Below are positions 15,623-24,681 of a DNA stretch of 64,000 bases, one piece after another. Made by a program: the position numbers and the translations under genes. The stretch covers positions 46,126 to 110,125 of the forward strand of contig JALHNI010000004.1 of the NCBI GenBank assembly GCA_022843605.1. Reading direction: 5' to 3'. This DNA is from Bryobacter sp. (GTDB taxonomy: Bacteria > Acidobacteriota > Terriglobia > Bryobacterales > Bryobacteraceae). The notes under the pieces are model-generated. The model was not told where the DNA came from. It searched no databases and worked only from the letters and a program-made list of their open reading frames with translations. Numbering within the stretch: the stretch's first letter is position 1; every line of letters begins with the position of its first letter.

Positions 15623-17080
15623 ATGCGCCTTATTACTATTTCATTGATTAGCCTAGTAGGAACCTCACTTTGGGCGAGCCGCGGAGGGAGCCTACGCGAA
15701 CACACGCAGGAAGCTACCAGCATTGTTCTCGGCGAGGTAACCGATAGCCGAAGTTACTACGGGAGCGATGGTGAAATTTACTCGGATGTTACCGTCCATG
15801 TAAGTTCTTCACTGAAGGAGCGCGGCCGTAAGTCAGGACAGATTCGAACCTTCACCGTGAAGGGTGGAACGGTGGGCGACACCACGGTGGTGTTCACCGA
15901 CATCCCCACTTTCCAGGCGGATGAAGCCGCGGTGTTCTTCTTCGATGGCGACGAGCCCCGGGAAAAGTACGCCCTCCGCGGAGACTGGGTGCCCGAGTTG
16001 AATGAGCGCGCCTCAAGGATGGTGGATGCCATCGAACTGACGTTGCGCGACCAGGATGAGCCGGTGCTCGAAGGTGAGCACCAGCGGGCTCAGAGCTTCT
16101 TGAGCGCTTTGGCTTCCGAGGCCACCGCCACGGCCGACGCAACCTGCTACGCGCTCATCGGACCCAAGTGGGGCGCATCCGCGGCCACCTACAAGTTCGC
16201 CACGACGATTCCCGAGGCCTGGAAGACGGCCCTCGGAACTTCGGCCAATAGCTGGAACCAGGCGGGTTCAAAGTTCTCGTTCCGTCAGGACGCGGCCAGC
16301 ACCAATCAGTTCCTCATCGGAGCGGTTTCGAGCGCCAGCACTCTGGCCTCGACGCGCATCGAATATGATTCGACGAACCTGATGCGCCGTTTCACCATGA
16401 CGTTCAGCAACGCCGTGGCTTGGACGACGACGGGAGAAGCCGGCAAGTTCGACGTTGAGAGCATCACCGCGCACGAATTGGGTCACGCTCTGGGCCTGAA
16501 CCACACCTCCGGCAGCGCCTGCACCGAGCAGACGATGTGGGCCACGGCCATGTCCGGAGAAACGAAGAAGCGTACGCTGGAAGGCGGCGACAAGGGCGGA
16601 GCCGTGGCGTTGTACGCATCCAGCACCGTGGCAGCTCCGGCACCTGCACCTGCACCTGCTCCGGCTCCGGCTCCGGCACCCGCTCCTGCTCCTGCTCCCG
16701 CTCCCGCTCCCGCTCCTGCTCCGGCACCCGCTCCGGCTCCGGCACCCGCTCCGGCACCGGCTCCTGCTCCAACGCCTGCCCCGGCTCCAGTCCCGGCAGC
16801 CGCCCCAGTGGTTACCACGTTCTATATGTTCCCGGCGTCCCCGAGGGTCGGCCAAAGCTTCACGGCTTGGCTGATGGGTTCCGGTTTCAACACCGCGACG
16901 GCCGAGATCGTCATCACCGGCCCGGCTTGCCCGGCAGGTTGTATCTCGGCCCCCAGCTACAAGGCGGCGTCGCTTCTTTCGGTCGTCCGTTCGCTCAGCG
17001 TAAGGGGCACCTACTCCATCGCCGTGCGGAACGGCTCCACCGGATTACTGTCCGCTCCCAGGAGCTTCAACGTGCAGTAA
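15623..17080 (+). CDS. Secreted matrixin-like metalloprotease with Ala-Pro linker
   Basis: 485 residues: signal peptide (RLITISLISLVGTSLWAS), an N-terminal propeptide-like beta domain (about 25-165), a metzincin catalytic domain with HELGHALGLNH (zinc ligands, near residue 289-299) and a downstream ATAMSGETKK segment where the Met-turn would be, a run of some 28 Ala-Pro pairs (about 338-396), and a C-terminal beta domain (FYMFPASPRVGQSFTAWLMGSGFN...) resembling an IPT/TIG or Ig-like fold. AGGAAG lies a few bases upstream of the ATG. Likely an extracellular or surface protease; the rigid linker would hold the C-terminal domain away from the catalytic one. Confidence 0.88.
   Translation: MRLITISLISLVGTSLWASRGGSLREHTQEATSIVLGEVTDSRSYYGSDGEIYSDVTVHVSSSLKERGRKSGQIRTFTVKGGTVGDTTVVFTDIPTFQADEAAVFFFDGDEPREKYALRGDWVPELNERASRMVDAIELTLRDQDEPVLEGEHQRAQSFLSALASEATATADATCYALIGPKWGASAATYKFATTIPEAWKTALGTSANSWNQAGSKFSFRQDAASTNQFLIGAVSSASTLASTRIEYDSTNLMRRFTMTFSNAVAWTTTGEAGKFDVESITAHELGHALGLNHTSGSACTEQTMWATAMSGETKKRTLEGGDKGGAVALYASSTVAAPAPAPAPAPAPAPAPAPAPAPAPAPAPAPAPAPAPAPAPAPAPAPTPAPAPVPAAAPVVTTFYMFPASPRVGQSFTAWLMGSGFNTATAEIVITGPACPAGCISAPSYKAASLLSVVRSLSVRGTYSIAVRNGSTGLLSAPRSFNVQ
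16634..16811 (+). repeat. Coding tandem repeat for (Ala-Pro)n
   Basis: Roughly 28 hexanucleotide units of GCN-CCN type with varied third positions, interrupted by one Thr and one Val codon near the end. The synonymous variation (GCT/GCA, CCG/CCT/CCC) argues for selection on the Ala-Pro peptide rather than recent slippage. Confidence 0.9.
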
Positions 17081-17128
17081 CGGCCGAGACAATGCGGGTG
17101 AATTCGAGCTATTCTAGGAGTTCACCCC

Positions 17129-18754
17129 TTGATTTCAGTCCAAAATGTATCCATGCGCTTCGGCGCCAAAGTCCTCTTTGAGGATGTCACTACCTCGTTC
17201 CTGACGGGGCGCCGCTATGCGCTCACTGGACCGAACGGGGCGGGTAAGTCTACGTTCATGCGCATTCTAACGGGTGACGAGGAGCCGACCAAAGGCATCG
17301 TCACCCGTCCGCGCAAGTTCGGCATTCTGCGCCAGGATCAGTTCGCCTTCGATTCCTACCGGGTCCTCGACACGGTCATCATGGGCAACAAGCCTTTGTG
17401 GGAAGCGCTCGCCGAACGCGAGAAGCTTTACGACAAGGACCCCAATACGCTCACCGACGAAGACGGCATGCGCATGGGCGAGTTGGAAGGCATAGTCGGC
17501 GAAGAGGGCGGCTATGAGGCCGAGAGCGATGCCGCCATTCTCCTGAACGGCCTGGGACTCGAAGACGCTTTGCACCTACGGCAGATGAGCGAGCTACAGG
17601 GCGGCCAGAAGGTTCGCGTGCTGCTCGCGCAAGCACTCTTCGGCAACCCCGGCGCACTTCTGCTGGACGAACCGACGAATCATCTCGACCTGGACTCGGT
17701 GCACTGGTTAGAGGATTACCTCGGTAAATACGAAGGGACGCTGATCGTCATCTCGCACGATCGCCACTTCCTGAACAACGTCTGTACCCACACCGCAGAC
17801 ATCGACTACAACACGATCATCACCTACACCGGCGGCTATGACGACATGGTGATGGCCAAGACGCAGATCCGCTCGCGGATTGAGGCGGACAACGCCCAAC
17901 GCGAGAAGAAGATCGCCCAGTTGAACGAGTTCATCGCCCGCTTCGCCGCAGGCACCCGTTCCTCGCAAACCACTTCGCGCAAGAAGGAAGTAGAGCGGCT
18001 GCAGACTGCCGAGTTAGCCCGCTCCAACATTGCCCGACCCTACATCAAGTTTGAGCAAAAACGCCCGTCCGGCAAGCATGTGCTGGAAGTGAAGGGCTTG
18101 TCGAAGAGCTACGACGACCTGAAGGTCTTTGAGAACTTTACCGCCAGCGTCACTCGCGGCGAGAAGATCGCGATCATGGGCCGCAACGGCGCGGGTAAGA
18201 CCACCCTGCTCCGTGCGCTGCTGTCGAGCGCCAATAACGCCGAGGCTCAGTCGGAAGGCGAACTGACGATCGACGCCGGAACCGTCGAATGGGGCCATGA
18301 AGCCGCGCCCGGGTACTTCTCGCAGGATCACAAGCGGTCCATTCAGCCCGGCTACACCACGCTCGAATGGCTCCACAACATTGACCCTCAAGCCGGAGAG
18401 CAGGCCCTGCGCGGACTTCTGGGGCAGATGCTCTTCATTCGCGAAGAGGCCCTGAAGCCCACCACGGCCTTAAGCGGCGGTGAGGCGGCACGGCTGATCT
18501 TCTGCCGCCTGATGCTGCAACAGCCGAACATTCTGCTGTTGGACGAACCAACGAACCACTTGGACCTGGAGAGCATCAATGCGCTGAACGTGGCGCTGCA
18601 GAAGTTCGAAGGCACCGTGTTTTTCGTCACCCACGACGAAGACCTGCTCGATGAAGTAGGCACCCGCATCTGGCATGTGCACAACGGCCAGATCGAGGAC
18701 TTCAAGGGCCCCTACGCGGAGTACACCGCGGCGACCATGTCCACTCAGCGCTAG
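17129..18754 (+). CDS. ABC-F family ATPase (YbiT-like)
   Basis: 541 residues with two nucleotide-binding domains on one chain and no membrane segments. Domain 1: Walker A GPNGAGKSTF, signature LQGGQKVRV, Walker B LLLDEPTNHLD. A charged linker (SRIEADNAQREKKIAQLNEFIARFA) follows. Domain 2: Walker A GRNGAGKTTL, signature LSGGEAARL, Walker B LLLDEPTNHLD. ABC-F proteins act on the ribosome E site rather than in transport. The TTG start at 17129 gives the conserved MISVQNVSMRFG and has AGGAG about 8 nt upstream. Domain order and sequence look closer to YbiT than to EttA, but the subfamily call is tentative. A strong hairpin follows the stop. Confidence 0.92.
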   Translation: MISVQNVSMRFGAKVLFEDVTTSFLTGRRYALTGPNGAGKSTFMRILTGDEEPTKGIVTRPRKFGILRQDQFAFDSYRVLDTVIMGNKPLWEALAEREKLYDKDPNTLTDEDGMRMGELEGIVGEEGGYEAESDAAILLNGLGLEDALHLRQMSELQGGQKVRVLLAQALFGNPGALLLDEPTNHLDLDSVHWLEDYLGKYEGTLIVISHDRHFLNNVCTHTADIDYNTIITYTGGYDDMVMAKTQIRSRIEADNAQREKKIAQLNEFIARFAAGTRSSQTTSRKKEVERLQTAELARSNIARPYIKFEQKRPSGKHVLEVKGLSKSYDDLKVFENFTASVTRGEKIAIMGRNGAGKTTLLRALLSSANNAEAQSEGELTIDAGTVEWGHEAAPGYFSQDHKRSIQPGYTTLEWLHNIDPQAGEQALRGLLGQMLFIREEALKPTTALSGGEAARLIFCRLMLQQPNILLLDEPTNHLDLESINALNVALQKFEGTVFFVTHDEDLLDEVGTRIWHVHNGQIEDFKGPYAEYTAATMSTQR

Positions 18755-18766
18755 GTCGCAAGAGAA

Positions 18767-18800
18767 AAGGGGGCGGAAGATCGTTGTCTTCCGCCCCCTT
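18767..18800. terminator. Bidirectional rho-independent terminator
   Basis: A perfect 14-bp stem, AAGGGGGCGGAAGA at 18767-18780 pairing with 18787-18800, around loop TCGTTG. It lies between the convergent ABC-F gene and the BY-kinase gene, with A-rich sequence on one side. Its position serves both. Confidence 0.85.
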
Positions 18801-18817
18801 CGCCGTGTTCGCGCTGC

Positions 18818-19684
18818 CTATTCCGGCTTGGAATAGTAGTAGCTGTGATAGTAGGTGTACTTCGAGTAGAGCTCGCCACGGCGGGCGCCGTTGGCGATAA
18901 TCCCGAGCATGTTGTTCTGGCAGAGCGATTGCATCGCCCGAGTTACTGAGTCAATCGTCGTGTGGCCTAAGCGAACCACCAGCACCGTGCCGTCCGACAT
19001 GGTGGAGAGCAGGTTGGCATCTGCGGCGAACAGCAGCGGCGGGCTATCCAGCACCACCCAGCTGAACAGCTTCGGCAACATATCGAGGAGTTGCTTCACT
19101 TCGCGCAGATTCAGCAATTCCAGCGGATTGATCACCGCTTCGCCCGCGGGCATGATGTAGAGATTGGTGCCGGCCACGCGCTTGATGACTTCTTCGAGGG
19201 TTGCTTTGCCCATCAGATAGTCAGTGATGCCGGGTGTACGATCCACCTGAAACAGATGGTGCACGATCGGGCGGCGGAAGTCGAAGTCGCAGAGCAGGGT
19301 GTTGTTCCCAGCCAAGTGGGACTGAGCAAGAGCGAGATTCACGGCTGCCAGACTCTTGCCTTCGGCGGGTGAGGGCGAAGTCACGACGATCGAGTGAATC
19401 GGCTGCAGGCTCTGCATGTGGTTCAGCCGAGTGCGCAGAGTGCGGAACTCTTCGGTGGGCGCTTCGTGGGGGCGCGCGGCATCGATCAGGTGGGCTTCGG
19501 GCGCTGGATTAAAGGGCACTTCCTGCACCTTTTCGAGGAGGCCGGCCAGCATCGAGGTCTGCTCCGCCGACAACGACGTGTCCATCATCACCGAACGGCG
19601 CGTGCCCTCGTTCGGCGCAAGCGCCGACGGACTAAAGCTCCCCGCCTGCTCGGCGCGCCGTAATGCATCGTGAACTCGACTCAT
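18818..19684 (-). CDS. CpsD/CapB-family BY-kinase (exopolysaccharide regulator)
   Basis: 288 residues from ATG 19682-19684, preceded by GGAGGAATC. It shows Walker A SPSPAEGKSLAAVNLA (about residue 103), Walker A' LLCDFDFRRP (about 130) and Walker B SWVVLDSPPLLF (about 211), as in bacterial tyrosine kinases of the Wzc/CpsD class. The C-terminus holds seven tyrosines within the last 16 residues, the usual autophosphorylation cluster. As a separate cytoplasmic kinase it would pair with the Wzz-like protein encoded directly upstream, and together they would control polymer length and export. Last gene of the wza-wzz-kinase operon. Confidence 0.9.
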   Translation of the reverse strand: MSRVHDALRRAEQAGSFSPSALAPNEGTRRSVMMDTSLSAEQTSMLAGLLEKVQEVPFNPAPEAHLIDAARPHEAPTEEFRTLRTRLNHMQSLQPIHSIVVTSPSPAEGKSLAAVNLALAQSHLAGNNTLLCDFDFRRPIVHHLFQVDRTPGITDYLMGKATLEEVIKRVAGTNLYIMPAGEAVINPLELLNLREVKQLLDMLPKLFSWVVLDSPPLLFAADANLLSTMSDGTVLVVRLGHTTIDSVTRAMQSLCQNNMLGIIANGARRGELYSKYTYYHSYYYSKPE

Positions 19685-19756
19685 GATTCCTCCAACCTTC
19701 ACCGCCTGCCTGGCGATTTCTCTTTTATCAACAAACCAATTTCATTCCGCCGAGCG

Positions 19757-21433
19757 CTACGTCTTCGACGACATGTAATAGATGATCGAACTGGCCATGA
19801 TGAAAAGGCCGGCCAAACAAGCCGTCGACCACGCCAGCCAAGTGAGGCGCCGGCGGCGGCGCACTACCAAGTCATTCTCAAGCAGCGGAACGCTACCCAA
19901 CACCGTCAATTGCGTATAGGCCCGCACATCCTTCAGGCTCTTCAGCGTCGTGTCTTTCATTTCGCGCGCCGCGACGATAAACATGCCGATCAAGGCGCCG
20001 ATCGCCATGCCAGAACCCACGATCATATAGCGGTTGGGTTCGGTAGGCTGCTGGGGGGTATTCGCCGGATCGAGTAATTCCAACGTCTCGCTCTGCTTGC
20101 GGTTGGTCAACTGTACCTGGACGTTCGAGATTTCCGCTTTTTTCGAGGTTTCCTCGTACTGTTCCTTAGCCAAAGCGCGCTCGCGAAGCAACTCGTCGTA
20201 TTTGGCTTCACCCACCGGCATCGCAGTGATCTGGCCCTGCAGAGAGCGGGACTGGGCGGCGGCCGCATTGTAGTCGCGCTGGAGGTTCTCGGTCTCCACG
20301 CGCTTCGACTCGATCATACTTTGGGTGGCTGCGATCTGCGCCTCAATCTCGCGGACTTCGCGAATCTGTCCTGCCGACAAGCTACGCGGTTTCTCCACCG
20401 GAGCCGGCGCGGCCTTCTTGGCCTCGTCCTCGGCAGCAATGGAGTCGCGACGGCGCTTCAGCACCGCCAGTTCACTCTTGCGCCGTTGGACATCCGGGTG
20501 ATTCTCCCGGTACTGCTCCAGCATGGCCGCGATGTTCGTTTCCATCGAAATGATGTCGCGCTCAATCCCCGCCAACCGGTCGTTCGTCACCCGTTCCCGC
20601 ATTTCACGCTGTTCGCTCTGCTGGGTAATCGGCTGGCTGGACTGGCGCAGCTGATCCTTCAGAATACTCAGGCGGCTCTCGAGCAGCATCTTGTCCTGCG
20701 CGGCACGCTGAATGCCGCTATTCAGGTTACTCATACGGTTTTCCATCGCCTGCAGCTGGTTCACGGTCGCGGTGATCTGCTCCGGCAACCGGCCCTGGTT
20801 TTGCACACGGAATGCGGTCAAGCGTAAGTCGATGTCTTCTAAGCGCTTCTTGCGGGTATCCAACTGCTCCTTGAAGAAGTCGTCAGCCGAGGTCATTTGC
20901 GTCTGCTGGGTGCGGAGGTTGGCGTCGATAAACTTCGACACCAGTTCGGAACAAACCTTCTGGGCCAGAATGCGATCGCTGTAGTCGAAGGAGATGCGGA
21001 AGGCGTTAACGCGCTCGCTCTGCTGGGTCGCCAGAAGGCCGACAGCGCCGATCTTGATGTCCTTGCGCATGTTCTCCACCACGTCTTCGTTGGGAAGGCG
21101 CTTTCTGTCCCGCGGGTAGAGTTGTAGCGAATTGATGATGTTCGTGAGCGCCGTACGGCTGAGGATTTCATTCGCCATACTGCTGACGCGTTGCGACATT
21201 TCAGCATTGATCACCTGGGGTGCCATGCGCTCGCTCACCTGCGACGGAATCACGCGGATCATCGCACTGGACCGATAGGTGTCGGGCCACAGAAAGGCGA
21301 CCACCACCGAAATCACCAGGGACGCAAAAAGCGGCCCCAACATCCAGGCCCGATGGCGGCGCAGGACGTCAATGTAGTCCTCCATATCGAGGGCTCGCCG
21401 TTGAATTGCAAAGGGATCTTGTACTGGTTGCAT
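19757..21433 (-). CDS. Wzz/GumC-family chain-length determinant protein
   Basis: 558 residues. A Wzz domain with a first membrane helix (WMLGPLFASLVISVVVAFLWP) lies near the N-terminus, followed by a long periplasmic coiled coil (about 180-420, e.g. DDFFKEQLDTRKKRLEDIDLRL and a second run from REIEAQIAATQSMIESK). A second membrane helix region (YMIVGSGMAIGALIGMFIVA) and a final hydrophobic helix (LAWSTACLAGLFIMASSIIYYM) close the protein. Such polysaccharide co-polymerases span the periplasm and link polymerase to the outer-membrane exporter. It lies between the Wza-like and kinase genes in one operon. Confidence 0.88.
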   Translation of the reverse strand: MQPVQDPFAIQRRALDMEDYIDVLRRHRAWMLGPLFASLVISVVVAFLWPDTYRSSAMIRVIPSQVSERMAPQVINAEMSQRVSSMANEILSRTALTNIINSLQLYPRDRKRLPNEDVVENMRKDIKIGAVGLLATQQSERVNAFRISFDYSDRILAQKVCSELVSKFIDANLRTQQTQMTSADDFFKEQLDTRKKRLEDIDLRLTAFRVQNQGRLPEQITATVNQLQAMENRMSNLNSGIQRAAQDKMLLESRLSILKDQLRQSSQPITQQSEQREMRERVTNDRLAGIERDIISMETNIAAMLEQYRENHPDVQRRKSELAVLKRRRDSIAAEDEAKKAAPAPVEKPRSLSAGQIREVREIEAQIAATQSMIESKRVETENLQRDYNAAAAQSRSLQGQITAMPVGEAKYDELLRERALAKEQYEETSKKAEISNVQVQLTNRKQSETLELLDPANTPQQPTEPNRYMIVGSGMAIGALIGMFIVAAREMKDTTLKSLKDVRAYTQLTVLGSVPLLENDLVVRRRRRLTWLAWSTACLAGLFIMASSIIYYMSSKT

Positions 21434-21451
21434 CTTTCAGGAAACTCCGGC

Positions 21452-22138
21452 CTAACGAACGATAATCTGGTCACCGGGCATCAATTCGATGTTTTGTTCC
21501 ATCTTTTTGCCCCTCGTGACTTCCTTGTAGTTGAACTTGATCACCTGCCCGCCTTTGCGGATGATCCGAATGTCTTTCTCATTGGCGAACTCCTGCAACC
21601 CGCCAGCCAGCCCGAGGGCTTCGAGAATCGTCAGCTTCGATACCAGCGGGAACGAGCCGGCACGGTTCACCTGCCCCTGCACGTAATACTTTTTGCTGCG
21701 GACATCCTGAACCGAAACAGCCACCTGCGGCCGATTCATGACGGTCTGTAGCGCCTCGACCACCTTCGCTTCGAGCTCTTTCGGAGTCAGATTCGCGGCA
21801 TCGACTTCACCCACCAGGGGCATGCTGATTTTGCCGTCCGGCCGCACTGCGTAGAGGGCCGACATTTCCGGCTCCCGCCATACCCGAATGGCGATGATGT
21901 CCTCTGCGCCGATGACGTACGAACGAGGATCTACCGCCGCGCCGGCGGCCTTGGCCAGATCATCCTTCTTCAGTTCCAGCTCCGGAGCGGCGCCGGGCGA
22001 TACAACTTCAATCTTGCTCTTGTCGTTCTTATTCGACTTCTCGACTTGCTGTGCTCCCAGTAGGCAGACACAGATCGAAGCCATAACCGTGCAATAGGCC
22101 GCGCGACAGGCCGGTCCTCGACCCAAACTGATCCTCAT
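21452..22138 (-). CDS. Wza-like polysaccharide export protein
   Basis: 228 residues with an export signal (CTVMASICVCLLGAQ) and a strong GGAGGAG ribosome site 7 nt before the ATG. It holds a Poly_export domain (YVIGAEDIIAIRVWREPEMSALYAVRPDGKISMPLVGEVDA) and one SLBB-type domain (KYYVQGQVNRAGSFPLVSKLTILEALGLAGGLQEFA). It ends LMPGDQIIVR. There is no clear lipobox (the cysteines at CVCLLGA are ambiguous), so it may be a soluble periplasmic or lipid-anchored ring. It is the first gene of the export operon, 18 bp from the Wzz-like gene. Confidence 0.88.
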   Translation of the reverse strand: MRISLGRGPACRAAYCTVMASICVCLLGAQQVEKSNKNDKSKIEVVSPGAAPELELKKDDLAKAAGAAVDPRSYVIGAEDIIAIRVWREPEMSALYAVRPDGKISMPLVGEVDAANLTPKELEAKVVEALQTVMNRPQVAVSVQDVRSKKYYVQGQVNRAGSFPLVSKLTILEALGLAGGLQEFANEKDIRIIRKGGQVIKFNYKEVTRGKKMEQNIELMPGDQIIVR

Positions 22139-22308
22139 CCGCTAACTCCTCCGCCAGCAATCCGACGTAATGGCATCGTCACACCGGGGCCCCAACCACC
22201 GGGAGCCGGGACAACACCTTGATTATATGCCAGTTTAGCTGATTCGGCGACCGTTGGGAACCTACCCGCCGGCGCCGGCAGGTTAACGTTTTGCGGTACT
22301 AATGGGAA

Positions 22309-22719
22309 ATGCCGTACTTTCTGGCCAAGACTGAGGCCGCCGTCTACTCAATCTCCGACCTGAAGCGTGACTCGCGCACCACCTGGGATGGCGTCCGCAA
22401 CGCCCAGGCGCTTGCCGCCATTCGCACTATGAGCCCCGGTGACCGCGTGTTTATCTACCACAGCACCGGCGAATCGTCGATTGTCGGTCTGGCTAAAGTC
22501 GCCTCCGAGCCCCGTCCGGACCCCAAAGACCCCAAACTTGCCGTCGTCGACCTGGAGTTCGTCTCCCAACTGGATCCCCCCACCAGTCTCGCCGAGGTCA
22601 AAGGCTCGAACCTGTTCGCCGACTTCGCCCTGGTCCGGCAAAGCCGCCTCTCCACCATGGCCGTGCCCGACAAGTTTGTCGACTGGATCCGCCAGCGTTA
22701 CCCGAAGGCGAAAATCTGA
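22309..22719 (+). CDS. EVE-domain protein
   Basis: 136 residues, the size of a single EVE domain of the PUA-like fold. Seen: the N-terminal MPYFLAKTEAAVYSISDLKRD, TTWDGVRNAQALAAIRTM, PGDRVFIYHST, IVGLAKVASEPRPDPKDPK, and a C-terminal FVDWIRQRYPKAK, which all fit EVE/thymocyte-nuclear-protein-1 relatives. EVE domains bind modified bases in DNA or RNA and occur in modification-dependent restriction as well as in housekeeping contexts; no nuclease or methylase is adjacent here. Its 3' end overlaps the convergent ornithine cyclodeaminase-like gene by 22 bp. Confidence 0.9.
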   Translation: MPYFLAKTEAAVYSISDLKRDSRTTWDGVRNAQALAAIRTMSPGDRVFIYHSTGESSIVGLAKVASEPRPDPKDPKLAVVDLEFVSQLDPPTSLAEVKGSNLFADFALVRQSRLSTMAVPDKFVDWIRQRYPKAKI

Positions 22720-23585
22720 CCCAAACCTCGCCGCTCGGCCGATTCCAGGATCGCCGCCGCAATTGCAGCGTCCTGAACGGCATTGCCCACTGACTTGAAG
22801 ACGGTGATCTCGTCGGGTCCCACGCGACCGGTCGCCCGACCGGAAAGAATCTCGCCCAACTCAGCGTGAACCGGGACGCCGCCCTGCAACTCTCCGGCTT
22901 CCGCGCGCGAAGCCTCGCGTGAGTCCACAATCACTTTCGCCTGGGCCATCGTCGCCTCGTCTAACTCCCGCATCTCCGGGCGATAGGACCCGATCGCGTT
23001 GATGTGCGTTCCCGGATCCAACTGCTCTGCCCGGAAAACTGGTATCGGCGAGTTCGTCGCCGTCACCACGATGTCCTTCAGCCGTCCCGAAACATCGCCC
23101 CGGCGCACCACCGTCAGCTTGGTGATCTCTCTCACCGCCCGCACGCCGTTGATCTGCTGCTCCGCTTGGCCGCCCGCGCCAAAGATCGTCAGTTCCCGCG
23201 CATCCTTGCGCGCCAGCAGATCTGTAGCCAAGCCGGTGGCGGCTCCCGTCCGCAGCGCCGTCAACGCCCGGCCTTCGATCAGCGCGCGCGGGATGCCTGT
23301 CCGGTCGTCGAAGACAAGCACGGCGCCCTGAATCACGCCCACCCCCAGCTTCGCATTCCCGGAATTCACCGACACCACCTTCACCGTTACCACTCCACCG
23401 GTCGCCGCGGTGGGCGGCAGGTAAGCGGGCATTGAGAGAGTAACGCCATGCGGAGTCGGTATCGCCAGCCGCGGCGGCACCATCCACTCGCCCGACGAGA
23501 TCTGCAGAAAGGCCCGGCGCATCGCCTCCATGGCCTCCGGCATAGTGATCGCCAAGGCGATGTCCGCACTCGTCAAGATCCGCAT
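22698..23585 (-). CDS. Ornithine cyclodeaminase / mu-crystallin family protein
   Basis: 295 residues. Typical features: RRAFLQISSGEWMVPPRLAIPTP, GGVVTVKVVSVNSGN, GIPRALIEGRALTALRTGAATGLATDLLARKD (family signature), and a Rossmann NAD site IFGAGGQAEQQINGV near residue 127. Members act as ornithine cyclodeaminase, alanine dehydrogenase or ketimine reductase, and sequence alone does not choose among them here. The N-terminal region is about 30 residues shorter than typical OCD, as in ketimine-reductase-type members. It starts 3 bp after the acyltransferase-like gene, so both are likely co-transcribed. Confidence 0.88.
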   Translation of the reverse strand: MRILTSADIALAITMPEAMEAMRRAFLQISSGEWMVPPRLAIPTPHGVTLSMPAYLPPTAATGGVVTVKVVSVNSGNAKLGVGVIQGAVLVFDDRTGIPRALIEGRALTALRTGAATGLATDLLARKDARELTIFGAGGQAEQQINGVRAVREITKLTVVRRGDVSGRLKDIVVTATNSPIPVFRAEQLDPGTHINAIGSYRPEMRELDEATMAQAKVIVDSREASRAEAGELQGGVPVHAELGEILSGRATGRVGPDEITVFKSVGNAVQDAAIAAAILESAERRGLGQIFAFG

Positions 23586-23588
23586 GAC

Positions 23589-24656
23589 TTACAGCCTCAC
23601 CATCCACTGCCGGCGATACATCACGTAGGCCGCTCCGAAGATCAGCACGACTTCCGTCAGTGCAAACCCGAGAGAACCGAGACGTAAGTCAGTAAACAGA
23701 CCGGAGTAAACGTTCGTCCAAAGCCACTGTCCGGCCCCGGTAAGTGCGAGTATCTTCCCCAACATCCCCGAAAGGACATACAGCACAATCGCGTTCAGCC
23801 CGTAGATGCGGAACACTTCAAAAGGACGGCGGACCTTCTGTACATCGCAAAGCCAGTAAAATGACGCGAAGCAGATGGAAGCGAGTCCGGCCATCAGCAG
23901 GGTAAAAGAACTCGTCCATAAGCTCTTATTGACGGGCATCCAGGGCTCGAGGAACAAAGCCGACAACAGGAGTAAGTTTCCAGAGAAGTAGAGCCAGCCA
24001 ATCTTCTCGGCGGCCGGCAGCCCACACCGAATCAGGTAACCGGCCAAGGCTCCCAGTAGGCACGTGGCGATAGCCGGAATCGTACTTACGATACCCTCAG
24101 GATCCCAGACCTTGGTCTGCGTCCACATGTGGCCCGTCAGCCAGAGACTGTCGATTGAGCGAGCATAGTTGTTTCCCATATCCCAGGGATCCGGATACCC
24201 ATGCCCCATCATCAGCGCCGCATAAAAAGCGAGTAACAGAGCGGCCGCCACCGCCAGTCCCCGCCGGGACGTGTATAGAAAGATCGCCGCGGCGACGAGA
24301 TAGCAGATTCCAATGCGCTGGAGAACACCGGGAATTCGAACGTTCACAAAGTCGAACTTAGGAATCAGGTTGAGCAGTAAGCCGAGGCCGAATATCAACG
24401 CCCCGCGCCGAAGCGTGTGCCAGTAGAGCTTCGCCCGGTCCGCCCCTGCCTCGACGCGGCGGGCGAAGGAGAAGGTCATCGCCACACCCACCATCCAGAG
24501 AAAGAACGGAAACACCATGTCCGTAAACGTCCAGCCATGCCACACCGCGTGGCGCAAGGGCGGGAATACGTGCTCCCAGGAGCCCGGATTGTTCACCATC
24601 ACCATTGAAGCGATCGTCACGCCACGCAACACATCAAGCGATACCAGCCGTTGCAT
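23589..24656 (-). CDS. HGSNAT/NagX-like multi-pass membrane acyltransferase homologue
   Basis: About 355 residues with ten or so hydrophobic helices. The N-terminus (RLVSLDVLRGVTIASMVMVNNPGSWEHVFPPLRHAVWHGWTFTDMVFPFFLWMVGVA) is the hallmark of the heparan-alpha-glucosaminide N-acetyltransferase-like family, and RIPGVLQRIGICYLVAA and the WLTGHMWTQTKVWDPEGIVSTIPA block also fit. The histidine and Asp in WHGWTFTDMVFP are in the conserved catalytic-type region. Start ATG 24654-24656 is preferred to an upstream ATG because homology begins there, although GGAGGG lies only one base away. Proposed to transfer acetyl groups across the membrane; the acceptor is unknown. Confidence 0.83.
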   Translation of the reverse strand: MQRLVSLDVLRGVTIASMVMVNNPGSWEHVFPPLRHAVWHGWTFTDMVFPFFLWMVGVAMTFSFARRVEAGADRAKLYWHTLRRGALIFGLGLLLNLIPKFDFVNVRIPGVLQRIGICYLVAAAIFLYTSRRGLAVAAALLLAFYAALMMGHGYPDPWDMGNNYARSIDSLWLTGHMWTQTKVWDPEGIVSTIPAIATCLLGALAGYLIRCGLPAAEKIGWLYFSGNLLLLSALFLEPWMPVNKSLWTSSFTLLMAGLASICFASFYWLCDVQKVRRPFEVFRIYGLNAIVLYVLSGMLGKILALTGAGQWLWTNVYSGLFTDLRLGSLGFALTEVVLIFGAAYVMYRRQWMVRL

Positions 24657-24681
24657 CCCTCCGAGGGTACGATAATGGAGC

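Noticed and set aside
16268..16855. Long minus-strand open frames rich in Gly-Arg-Ser or Gly-Ala opposite the metalloprotease repeat
   Set aside because: They are antisense by-products of the Ala-Pro coding repeat; no ribosome site or family feature.
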